Assembly (NCBI GenBank): GCA_947174975.1
Contig: CAMWLA010000002.1
Location: forward strand, 1 to 34,819
DNA from: an uncultured Clostridia bacterium
GTDB taxonomy: Bacteria > Bacillota > Clostridia > Christensenellales > Borkfalkiaceae
Direction: 5' to 3'
Length of the DNA: 34,819 bases
A program made the position numbers and the translations under genes. Below are positions 1 through 10,800 of the stretch, piece after piece. The notes beneath the pieces are model-generated. The model searched no databases and was not told the origin of the DNA. It saw only the letters and a list, made by a program, of their open reading frames with translations. Every line of letters starts with the position of its first letter. Position 1 is the first letter of the stretch.

Positions 1-1470
1 GCGCTCATTAAAGCGCAGATGGAAGCAGAGTTTGCAAAACAGCAAGCCAAGAGCGAAATCGATCGCGCTAAGGCAGACGCGGAAATCGCACGCTTAAAGC
101 AAGAAATCGAAGAAGCTAAACGCAGAGTAGACCCCTCAAAGGCTCAAGCGGACAGCAGCGAACTTATAAAAGCAAAGGTAGATGCCGAACTTGCAGTAGC
201 ACGCGCACAAATGGAAATGGAGCGCGTAAAGGCGCAAGCGCAAGCTGAAATCGAAAAGGTTAAGGCTGAAGCGGAAATTTCAAGGCTTAAAGCTCAAGCA
301 ATGGGTTCTAAGGGCACTGATTCGGGTTCCGATGCAGACGTTATCAGAGCAAGAGTCGAAGCAGAGCTTGCTACGGCCCGCGCTCAGATGGAAGCAGAAC
401 GCGCTAAGGCTAAAGCTCAAGCCGAGATTGACAAGGTCAGAGCGGAAGCCGAAATTGCAAAAATGCGCGCAGACGCATACGTTTCCGGCAACGGTATGGG
501 CTTGGATCCCAAAGAACAGCCCAACAGCGACGACGCCGTAAAGAAAATGGTTGAAGCCGAGCTTGCAAAAGCCCGTGCGGATATGGAAGCGGAGCGTATC
601 AAAGCTAAATCCGAAGCTGAAATCGAAATGGCTAAGGCTCAGGCGGAAATCAGCCGTCTTAAAGCCCAGGTTGCTTCTCATCCCGAAGTTAACAAAAACG
701 CTAACAGCGATTTAATCAAAGAAAAAGTCGAACTCGAACTTTCCAAGGCACGTGCTGAGCTTGAAGCAGAGCGCATGAAGATGAAGGCTCAGCAAGAAAT
801 CGACAAGGCTCATTCCGAGGCGGAAATTGCCCGCATGAAAGCACAGCTTATGCCCGTGCAACAGCCCTACGGAATGGCTCCTTACGGACAGCCGTTCAAT
901 CCTTACGGACAGCCGTTCAATCCTTACGGACAGCCGATGCAAGGCATGCCTCAGCAATCGGATAGCGCGCTTGCAATGATGAAAATGGAAATAGAGATGG
1001 AAAAAATGCGTTCCGACCAGCGCGTTCAGCAAGAAGCTCACCGCGCAAGCCAGGAAATCGCAGCCATCAAGTTCCAGGCAGCGCAAGAAGCTTCGGCTAT
1101 GAAAATGGCTAACGAGCTTATGAAGATGCGTTCCGACCAGACTAATCAGCAAAATCCTTACGGACAGCAGCCCTACGCTCAGAACGGCGGTATGCACCAG
1201 TTGCCCCCCACGGTTCAGCCGATAATAATCAACACGGCCGATCAGCAAGCACCCAAAAAGGTGATTGACGTGGACGCACAGCAGTACCGTCAGCCCGCGC
1301 AACCCGCGCAGCCGAACGTACCGCCCGATTCCGTAATGACCAGCACGACCACCACGACGACCCGCGTTGAACCTCAGAAAAACGCGTCTCACCGTGATTC
1401 GGGTAACGGCTTCTACGACGTAGACGGCTTCTACGACGCATATAGCGGTAACTTCAACCCCAATAAATAA
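1..1470 (+). CDS. Coiled-coil protein with about 60-residue repeats, 5'-partial
   Basis: The frame is open from base 1, so the true start probably lies upstream; the first internal ATG is at 19. Residue numbers here count from that ATG. Residues 1-275 are Ala/Glu/Lys/Arg-rich with almost no Pro or Gly inside repeats, typical of a long coiled coil. About four repeats start near residues 48, 107, 171 and 231, each with a core like AELAxARAxMEAER followed by AEI.(RL/KM)KAQ. A Pro/Gln/Tyr/Gly linker (residues 279-313) separates this from a second Met/Glu-rich helical stretch (316-374), then a disordered Gln/Pro/Thr tail ending in two FYD motifs. No signal peptide or membrane segment is visible in the part present, so a cytosolic scaffold is the simplest reading. 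I do not recognise the family. A terminator separates it from the giant genes, so it need not share their function. Confidence 0.85.
   Translation, partial: ALIKAQMEAEFAKQQAKSEIDRAKADAEIARLKQEIEEAKRRVDPSKAQADSSELIKAKVDAELAVARAQMEMERVKAQAQAEIEKVKAEAEISRLKAQAMGSKGTDSGSDADVIRARVEAELATARAQMEAERAKAKAQAEIDKVRAEAEIAKMRADAYVSGNGMGLDPKEQPNSDDAVKKMVEAELAKARADMEAERIKAKSEAEIEMAKAQAEISRLKAQVASHPEVNKNANSDLIKEKVELELSKARAELEAERMKMKAQQEIDKAHSEAEIARMKAQLMPVQQPYGMAPYGQPFNPYGQPFNPYGQPMQGMPQQSDSALAMMKMEIEMEKMRSDQRVQQEAHRASQEIAAIKFQAAQEASAMKMANELMKMRSDQTNQQNPYGQQPYAQNGGMHQLPPTVQPIIINTADQQAPKKVIDVDAQQYRQPAQPAQPNVPPDSVMTSTTTTTTRVEPQKNASHRDSGNGFYDVDGFYDAYSGNFNPNK
160..849 (+). repeat. Four diverged tandem coiled-coil repeats
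   Basis: Repeat units begin near 160, 337, 529 and 709, a period of about 177-192 nt (59-64 codons). Each encodes a DxI/ELI start, a VEAELAxARA-type segment and an EAEIxRxKAQ ending, then a short variable polar linker. The DNA copies are diverged, so this is an old internal duplication kept at the protein level. Confidence 0.8.
880..939 (+). repeat. 21-nt tandem repeat coding PYGQPFN
   Basis: Two exact 21-nt copies (880-900 and 901-921) and a partial third copy (922-939) encode PYGQPFN, PYGQPFN and PYGQPM. The exact copies suggest recent expansion and possible length variation between strains. Confidence 0.9.
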
Positions 1471-1484
1471 TCAAACGCAAATTT

Positions 1485-1523
1485 TGCGCCCGAGCATTAC
1501 CAAATGCCCGGGCGCATTGCTTT
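1485..1523 (+). terminator. Intrinsic terminator of the coiled-coil gene
   Basis: Two 14-nt arms (1485-1498 and 1503-1516) pair with a single A/C mismatch around an ACCA loop, giving a GC-rich stem. The T-tract behind it is short and interrupted (TTGCTTT). It lies 15 nt after the TAA stop. Confidence 0.8.
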
Positions 1524-1714
1524 ACAAAAATATATAGTTAAATAAGTAAAATGACCTTAAAACGGCAGATGCGAATATAATATTAAGGTAAAAGAATATT
1601 AAAAATTAGGCATTCAAACGGCGGGCGAGGGGCAAATTAGGCAAAAAAGGCAAAAAAAGGCAGCCCGGATTTGCGCTAAAAGCAAGAAAAAACCATAATT
1701 ATGCCGAAAGATTA
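1524..1714 (+). other. Intergenic spacer with phased A-tracts
   Basis: No ORF with a ribosome binding site is seen here. A-tracts at 1643-1648, 1652-1658, 1678-1681 and 1687-1692, separated by AGGC-type steps, sit upstream of the -35 box. Their starts are spaced about 9, 26 and 9 nt, close to whole helical turns, as in intrinsically bent DNA or UP-like elements. The same spacing recurs before the second giant gene. Confidence 0.5.
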
Positions 1715-1744
1715 TTGACAGAATACAATTTATTATGTTAAAAT
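1715..1744 (+). promoter_or_regulatory. Sigma-70-type promoter of giant gene 1
   Basis: The -35 box TTGACA (1715-1720) is a perfect consensus. The -10 box TAAAAT (1739-1744) matches 5 of 6 positions, with an 18-nt spacer and an upstream TG that makes an extended -10. The predicted transcript start is near 1750. Confidence 0.85.
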
Positions 1745-1750
1745 AATGAA

Positions 1751-1815
1751 TGCTAAAAAGGAAATTGGGGTTTTGCACCCCCGAACAAGAAAAACTATTA
1801 TTTTGGGAGTACGTT
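1751..1815 (+). promoter_or_regulatory. Conserved 5' leader with small hairpin and RBS
   Basis: The leader has a small hairpin, GGGGT (1767-1771) pairing with ACCCC (1777-1781) around a 5-nt loop, then an A-rich stretch and the ribosome binding site GGGAG (1805-1809), 6 nt before ATG 1816. The same layout, with a changed but still paired GGGT/ACCC stem, precedes giant gene 2. From -35 box to ATG the distance is exactly 101 nt in both. Confidence 0.65.
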
Positions 1816-4800
1816 ATGAAAATTACGGGTACTAAAAAATTATTAATATTATTCTTCGCGCTTACTTGCTTGCTTGCATCGGCGCTGGGCGTTGTTATAA
1901 CACGCTCATCCGCAAGCAAAGGCGTCGCATACGCTGAAACTGCAGTTTCGGCACCAGACGTTGAAGAAGTGACGGAGGAGATCGCAGAACTCGAGGCTGA
2001 AGAAGCTTCAAAGGAGGATACGTTCTTCGAGGAAGAATACGACGCGCGTTACGACGAGGACGTCATCCGCAAGGTTGCGGAGCTTCTCGGCCGTAAGTAC
2101 GAGGCTATAAATTTATATTGCCACGCCAACGAGATTGACGCGCGCGAGCTTTTGGCGCTCCTTTTAGAGGATGAAGCGAAAAAGGCAGCTGAGCCCGCTG
2201 AGCCTTCTTTCAGTGTATACGTCGGACATGAAACGACGGGTGAAGAGTACGTTTCGCCCGAAGGTACTTCAAACTACTCTGAAGATGAGGCTTGGCCTCC
2301 GTTTGAAGAAGAAGAGAAAACAAATGCCGATGCAATTATTTCGGATCTTATCGATTTCCAGATAGCTTATACGGACGGCGAAATCACCCTTCCCGAAGGC
2401 TCGGAAGATAACGATTGGTACATAGCTCCCGACGACTTGACTACATACGCCACGACATATTATTTCATGGGCTATAACTTCAGTACTGCGGCAAGCCAGA
2501 TGGGTTGGAGCTTCTCTTCGACTCAGCTTAGAAATGCGAGGACTATTCATCATCCGGAGACAGCTGATCGGTTAGGTGGTAACTGGTCTTCGTTGTATTG
2601 GCAGTATGATCTTGAACTCGCTCCCGGCGAAACGTATACAATAACAAGACCTTCGGCTAACGTCACTTATAACACCGGTGCTGCATATGGCGCGAACGAT
2701 CACTGGGCATACGTTCTCAGCTACGGTTGGAGAAGCGAACCGAGTTGTAAATACGTTATAGACGGAGACGCTCCTTCGGGAACAGTATTTTATGTCGGGT
2801 CTACAATTTCCAATAATGGCAATGATAATAATCAGTATTATGGATGGCAAGCATATTATAGTTGGTATGCTGCTGACGCTAATCGTACATATAGAAATGG
2901 AGTTGCAGACAATAACGGCGCGTTCAATAACTATGCAACCAGATGCGCAAAGCAGATCAGTTTTAAATTTGTCGTAAAACGTACGGCTCCCGTTGCGCCG
3001 GAATTAGTTGACGATACGGCAACGAACGGCGGAGCTGTAAATCTTAGTACTAAAACAAAAACCGCTTACTATGAAGGTAGTCCCGTAGTTATTACAATGT
3101 CTCACGACTTCGGTGCGGGCATTATCGGTTATACTTACGACGACACCGTAACGTTGAAATCGCGTTCACAGCACGGTATGGATAACGGCGGTACGGCTTC
3201 CCCTACTTCACAGCTTAACGGTAAAAATATAGAATTCCAATGCTCAACTGCGGGAACTCACGTTATAAAAATAAAGCTACTGCAACCAACGGTAACGCAA
3301 ATATCGTGGCCGAGCGTGAACAATACGCCAAATAGTATGACTGCGGGTACCATGGTTCCCACCCGAATGAACTGGAAGGACAGCTCCGGAAATGCAATGT
3401 CCGTAACGGAAATATCCTTTACGCTAAAGATAGAGCTACAGAGTACTACCAAGCCGACTATGGTGAGGGACGACGGCGTTGACGGTTACGGGCAAACCAA
3501 AACTGTCAACTATACGGGGGGCGAACAGAAGATATCGTTCAGAAATGCCGACCCCGACTTTGTGGGATGGTCGTCAAACGGTCTTGTTCAAGATTCGTGG
3601 GATCCCACGACCAAAGTGCTCGTATTAAAGCAGACCGAGCGCGGAACTTACACTATAAACCTTTATCTTAAGAACCCCGCGGGCGTAGTCTGGGACGGCG
3701 ACGGCTCGACCGATACTTTGCAGTTTAACTTCTTTATAAAGGAAATGCTTATCGAAAGACCGACGATGGTCGGGTCTACGTCCTACAACAAGACTGTAAA
3801 ATATAGCGGCGGTGAGCAATATCTAAAAGTTGCACCGGCTGATGTGGATCAGTTAGTTATAATAGCCGCCGGTATTAAGTACGACCCCGCCGACGAGGAC
3901 GGCGACGGGGTGAACGAGACTATCGTCTTTAAGATGACGGATGCCGGTACGGTTTATATTAAGCTTTCGCCCGCCGAAGGCTACATCTGGAGCGATAAAA
4001 AAAGTGATACAATAACGTTCACTTTCACGATAGAGGCCGTTGAGGTTTCCGTACCCAAGCTTTTGGGTGGCGGAACTACGAAGACTGTAACCTTCAACCC
4101 CGAGAAAGATTGGGCTGCAGAGCTTGTAATTTTAGATATTCCGAGGGATGCAATAGCAGTTACTACGGCGTTGCAGTTCAATAGAGACGCCGACTGGCTT
4201 CCCAAGGACGTATACAACGGAACGGTTGCAATCGAAGATATGGCAAGCCAAGGCTATACCGAATACGATTACGACGTATTAAAGCTTTATGCGTCAAACG
4301 CCAACACCTATCCCGTTCAGTTTTCACTCACAAGCACCAACTACCGTTGGCCCGACGGCGCAAAGGTTCCGACGTTCTATCTGACAATCAACAGATATGC
4401 GCTTCAGACGCCGAAGATCTCCGATTACGAGTATACCAATAATAGGGATAAGATCGAAGGCTCAACTAAGACCATATATTATAACACCGACAGCACATCC
4501 GGTAATTATACGGATAATGCTGACAAATACTTCAAATTATATGCGGGCGGATTTACTTCCAACAAACAGGTTACCATAAGGTATTCTATGGAAGGACTCC
4601 GTGAAGAATGGCCCGATGAAACTGCGCCTAACCTCACGCTGTGGGGCACTACGCTTGGCGGAGCTTCTGGACCCGCGGGCAACTACATAATTTATATCAC
4701 GCCTACCAGCAATTACATTTGGGATACCGGCAATGATGATATGTACACATTTAAGTTCGTCATTACGCCCATTTATCGCGACCAGCTGAGAATGTACGTT

Positions 4801-7800
4801 CAGCAAGGTGCTGGCAGTGCATGGGTAGTCGACGGCGGCGATAGAACGGGTTCGGCAGATTACGACGGAACGGAAAAATTCTTCCGTATCGGTACGCCGG
4901 ACAGCGCTTCCCAGTTCTTCTACGACTCGGAAGCAACGTATCAGCTTGTAAACCAGGCGCATGAACCCACTTCCAGCTTCGGCGGCTTTACGATGGGTGT
5001 CAAAAACGACTACCCCGACCTTGACGGTAAAAAGCCTTCCGTATTGATGTGCAGTGCGATTGAAGCTGGTGTTTATATCGTTAGATTACAACTTCGTAAC
5101 ACTAACTACGCTTGGCGTGACGGTTCCGGTGTAGATATATTCTATACCTTTACCATAAAGGCTCAGTCTATAAAGGACCCCATAATTCTTCCTCAAGAAT
5201 GTTCGGGTCACGATCTTAAAACTTACGATACTTATATTCACTGCGGATATAACGGATTTGCGGCACAGCTCGTAATCGGGCTCAGCGACGTTAAAAACAG
5301 CAACGGCGAATCAATTGTCAAAGTATTCACCAACGCTTCGGGTACGGACGTTGACGAAGACGGTAATGACGCGCTTAAACTTCTCAGCTGGGGCGAAGGT
5401 ACCCAGGAGGATATCGGCAGACTTATACTTTCCGCTGTTGTAGTCGGCGATCATAAAGTATTACTTATGATCGAAGACACCAACTTTAGATGGGAAACCG
5501 ATTGCGAGTATTACGAATTCGAACTCAGAATCGACTATGCGGAAGTTGACGACGTCGTATTCAATTACGGCTTGCCTGACGATATGACGGAAATCGGCGG
5601 AAACGGCGAAAGATGGGAAGAGGAATTTAACCCCGAGGCCAGCCATTTCATAACCGTTACGAGATCCTCAGACGAGTTCAAGGGTACTGCATTCAATTCG
5701 CAGTTCAGAGTTGAAGTCAGCTGTGTAGACTCTGCTTATGCAGAAAGGCAAATCATCACGAACGACGATAACTTCGTAATCGAGTTCTACGATGCAAATA
5801 TTTACTATATCAGTATTTATCTTACCTCTAACTATCGTTGGAGATCTAACCACAGATCGGATACCGCGGTTCAGCTGACGTTCCAGCTGTATGCGAAATT
5901 CGTTGCGTTGCCTCAGATTGCCGATAACGAAGCGAACGCGTCGGTAAATAATTCCACGCGCACGAAGACGGTAACTTACGATACCGGCAAATCGCAGAAT
6001 ATTACGCTTATTTTCGGAAACGACTATAAAGCGTATGCTGTGGATGAATCGCAGATTCAGCCGCTCGGTGCGCTTAAACAAGACAAAACGGTAGTTATAA
6101 GCCAGTCCAAGATGGTAAGGTACACCGCAGTAAATGCGGGTTCGTACGTGCTTGCCTTGACGCTTTCCAACACGAACAACTATGCGTGGGCGTCCGGCGA
6201 CGATACCGTATTCTATACGCTTAAAATCGAACAGCGTGCAATTCCCGTTCCCGACGCGTTCTATATCGATGCGGACGACCTCAATAAGTTACATGAGGAC
6301 TACGCAGATATCAAGAGCGGAGTGAAGGGCGAGCAAATTCTTGAAGTGGCGGGAGAGTACAAGAAAGAAGTAATCTACGACGCGGATTTAAACTACATTT
6401 ATCTGTTCGGTTACGCTATCGAAAACAAAGAGGTAACCGTTGAAGTTACTCCTTTGAACCCCGACAACGTAAACGGTAAGGACCAAGGCTACGTATCCGT
6501 CGGCGGTGAAACCAAGGGCTACTACGTCTTTGCTAAGACGGTAAACGTCTATACAATTTCAGTTAAGTTTAACCTTAACACGGAATTCGGCAAGCCTAAC
6601 TGCCACTGGGCGGGCGTTTCCGCGGGTATCGATACCGATCCGAGAGATTATATTCTCGTAATCACCAAGAAGGGGCTCGATCTTCCCGAAATCGTCGGTG
6701 CACCTCAAGCTTGGACGGACAACAAAATCAGCAAGCACTTCACGTATGACGGCGCTGCTACGGGTCCCTCGATAGACGTTACCAACTGTCTTTCGTCAAC
6801 CGATTCAAGGCCGTTCATGCACTACGATTACGATACGTCAAGAACGGGTTACACCCTTGACAATTCGACGCATATACTTACGTTTAGCATATTAAAGACC
6901 GCGAACGTAGGCGTTGACTACACGTTGACTATATCGCTTGACGAGGCTAACGAGTACTGGAATACGGGCGTTCCGGGCGATATGTCCGACGTTGACGACA
7001 AGTATGTATCTATAATTATAGATAAGAAGGAAATAAACAAACCTACGGTCGTAGACACCGGCGACGGCGTCGTTGGCAAGGTAGTTTACGACGATCAGAA
7101 TCTTCCCGATATACTCTGGAAATCCGTTATTTATAACGCAAGCGTATGGACGGATGAATTAAGAGTTACCGGTTTCGACAGCAAGTGGATGACTTGGAAG
7201 CCTTCCGACTTTGCAACTACGAGAGAGGACACTAACGGCGATCTTCTGTTATCTACGACAAGAAGCGACGTGGGTACCTACTCGGTAATTGTAACGCTTA
7301 GGGATACTACCAACTTCAAATGGGCGTCTACGGCGGACGATTCCGACGACAGACTTCTCAGCCTTATTGTCGAACCCAAGAAAATCGCTAAACCCTCAAT
7401 TGTAATAAGTGACAGCAGTCTTGACCCTACCGACGGCACGATTACTTCGTCTGCGGGCAACACGACTTATGACACGGCTACTTCGATTTACATTAGGGAT
7501 TACGTAAACACCACTAACCTTAACGACCCGAAGGGCGTTGTACAGAAGATAGTTATTGAGAACTTCCTCTTCAACGATCCCGACGGCACAATGAAAGTTA
7601 CTACGGTTTCCACGGATAAATTCTCTGACAGCGAAGACGATACTACCAACGAATTGCTTATTTACAAAGCTGTCAATGCTGGCACGTATAAGCTTAAATT
7701 CTCGCTTACGGGCAACGTTGCGTGGGACGACGGTACCGGCACGGACGATTACTTCATCACGCTTACTATATCTAAGCGCGAGTATAAGCCGCTTACGATC

Positions 7801-10800
7801 GACGATCCGGGTGCGCTTCTGCCTATTCCCGAAATTACAGTTTCGGCAGACGGACTCACGAAGACGCTTACCTACAACTTCAAAGCCCAGCAGATGGTAA
7901 TAAACGACTACGACGTCAATATTATGAAATGGGACGGCACCACGCCCGATCCTACTACGGGCAAAGCGCTTGAAGATAAGGGCACGGCGGTTGTCGGCAC
8001 TATGACGACGTACACGTTTGAGGCAACAGACGCGGGTACGTACACTGCAACGTTCAGTTTGAGAAACTTCAGAAACGAATGCTGGACGGGTATCACGGAT
8101 TCCAATATTACTTTCACGTTTAAAATTGAAAAACTTGCAATTGCAATTCCCGAAATCGACACGAGCGTAGATTTCTTGCTTAACGGCGAAACCGCTACGA
8201 ATACGGAATTCAAGGTTACTTACGATACGTTAAGACACTCGGTTCTTGCACTCAACGTTCTCGACGAAAATTACATGACTTTCGCAATGGGCGGAGATTA
8301 CAACGACACCGTGTCGGATACGTTCCAAGTGAGCGACAGAGTTGACAGATCGTTCACCGGCACCGACCCCGGTCCGTACACGTATAATAGCGTTTCGCAA
8401 GTATTCGGTACTACGAAGCGCGACGGAGAATTCCAGAATACTTCGATTACTACCGGCAGCGACGTTGACAGAGTAAACTTCATTCTCTTACAAGCGACCG
8501 AACCCGGTACTTACGACGTAGTGTTCACTCTCGTTGATACGCTGAATATCGAGTGGGATGACAGCACAGTCGCAAACAAGAAGGTAACCTTCAAAATCGA
8601 AAAGGTTAAGCTTACTTCGCCTACTTATAAGGTGGGTGCGGCAAACAGCCAGACCTACGAAGGTAAACCCTTGAAGTTCTACGTTGCAAACGCAAACAAC
8701 AACGTTGCAACTCTCGGCGCGGTACCCGCATTCTACTACGAAACCGCATCGTACAGCTGCACAACCGAACAATCTAACAAAATTGAGCTTGTAAGCTGGT
8801 ACGGAAGCGAACTTATCGTTCAAGCTACGAACTACGGTACTTATGAAGTTAAAGTATATAGAAATACCAAGTACGTAGATTGGACCGATATAACCACTCC
8901 AGTAAAGACGTTTACTTTCTACATCACTCAAGCGGAAATCGTTCCCGAAATCACTTACGGCGATGCGATATTCGCGACGGGCGTTGGCGGTCCTATCGGT
9001 ACGTCAGACTCTTACACCAACGGACTTCTTGCCACGGGCGGAACTGCGTGGGCGAAGAGCAGAACTGTTACCGCAACCGTTAAACTGCCCAAATTGAGCG
9101 TAAAAGCTGCCACTGGCGAGCTTGACGTTGACGGACTTCAGATAGAAATCTATTATTTCAACACCGGCAAGCCTACGCAGAAGCTTCATTCGGATTCTAC
9201 AAAACTCGTATTTGCTCCTCCTTCGGATATAATTGACGCTACTACAATTTCCGGTCTTGTTGCGGGCGATCCCACAGACGGAATAAAGGTATCGACTGCG
9301 GATCCTAACTGGAGTATAGAGCTTACGGCGGCAAACGAATATAATCTCTACTATAAGTATCAGATTATTGCCGACGCAGATCCTACGTTCAATAACGGTG
9401 ACGGCACTCTCAAGAAGGGTACCTATAAGATTTGTGTAGAACAGAATAACGTCAGCAACAGCTACACAGTAAGAAAGGTAGATAAACCGTTTACTATCGA
9501 AGCGGATCCCGCACCGTTCAGCACCTCGAATACGGAAGTTAATATTATCTGGGAAGTTTACAAGGCAAGCGCTCCCACTACCGTACACGCAACTTACGTG
9601 CTTGCGGGCGCAACGTATACTAATTGGTATAAGACGGGCGCAGCGGGCGAAATGATGCCTACGGACGCAATCGAGCTTCCTTACCTTGAAAACGATTCGT
9701 ATTTCTTCAAGGTGAATTTCGACGCTACGGGCTTGCAAGGTCCCAATACCTTGATACTGCCGGCAACCAACTTTATGGATGCGCTGGACAGATGGGAAGT
9801 TAAGTGGGACGGCGTTTACGGCGGAACTTCGAGCGCAAGGTATGCTTCCAAGATTGGCACGACGCCTACACCTTACGAAGTAAGCATTACTTTAAAGGCG
9901 AAGGATCCCGACGCGTTCAGCTTCACGGATACTACTTTCAAATTCTTCTATCACATCACTCCAATACTTTATGACCTCAAGGGCATAGAGTGGGATTATG
10001 ACGGTACGCCTTTCGTATACGACGGCACGGCGCACACGGTTAAGCTTAAAAATCTTCCCGCGGGTCTGTCTGTAGCTTCTTACGACGTAACCGGCCATGA
10101 CAGAAACGTACAGATTTACGCTAAATCGGTTGCAGACCACGGCACGGGCGAGTATTACGAAACGCACGTAGAATTTACAACCTCCAATAAGAACTACGTC
10201 ATCCCCGTAGAGGGCGACAATGCTACTTATACCGACACAAGCCCCGCCGGCAGCGGTTTCGAGTGGTACGTTCGTTGGGAGATTGAAAAGGCTACCATCA
10301 ACGTCGTTTGGGATAACAAACTGAACGAGGACGGCACGTCATCGGCATACATTCCCAGGCTTAAATACGACAGCAACAAGGTCAACTATACCTACTTTAT
10401 GGACGACGGCAGCGGTAGTGTCAACCACACCAACTGGCCTGCGGTTACCTCGTTCGCGCACAGCGGTACCGTTGATTTCAAGGTTGTTGCAACGCTTAAA
10501 ACCAACGCTGACGATCCTGCACTCGATTACGACAATAACTATAAGTTTGATACGGATAATTTCCTTATCTTCCCCTTAGGTCCTTCGATGCAGATAAGCG
10601 TTGACCTATTCGTAGGAAATATAAAGGATGACGGCACTCCCGATATTCCTTCGTTCAAGCAGATTACTTTCGGCGATACTCCCGACGAGGCAACGAATGT
10701 AAATACGGTTATTTACAACGAAAAACCGTTTGAAATTTACCTTCAGCCCGAAGGCACGACCGACACTACGGGCGTTGCAACGGCGCTTAACGGCGTACCT

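Noticed and set aside
712..1392. Minus-strand reading frame of 226 codons
   Set aside because: It is antisense to the coiled-coil gene, lacks a credible RBS and mirrors the repeated forward codons.
1631..1665. GGCAAAAAA repeats as a CRISPR or tandem repeat array
   Set aside because: There are only two or three short imperfect units without spacers; they are better read as phased A-tracts upstream of a promoter.
1767..1781. Leader hairpin as a known riboswitch
   Set aside because: The leader is only about 65 nt with one small stem and no recognised aptamer core; kept as an unassigned conserved element.
1750..1815. Upstream in-frame ATG (1750) as start of giant 1
   Set aside because: It lies at the predicted transcript start, 6 nt after the -10 box, with no RBS, and would put 22 extra residues before a complete signal peptide. 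The matched ATG of giant 2 supports 1816.
5341..5370. Dockerin-like DVDEDGND stretch in giant 1
   Set aside because: A dockerin needs two paired Ca loops with following helices at the chain end. This is a single Asp-rich loop inside an Ig-like module.
9004..9738. Minus-strand reading frame of 244 codons
   Set aside because: It is fully inside giant gene 1. Its Arg/Val/Tyr-rich composition is what biased forward codons give in reverse, and there is no promoter or RBS.
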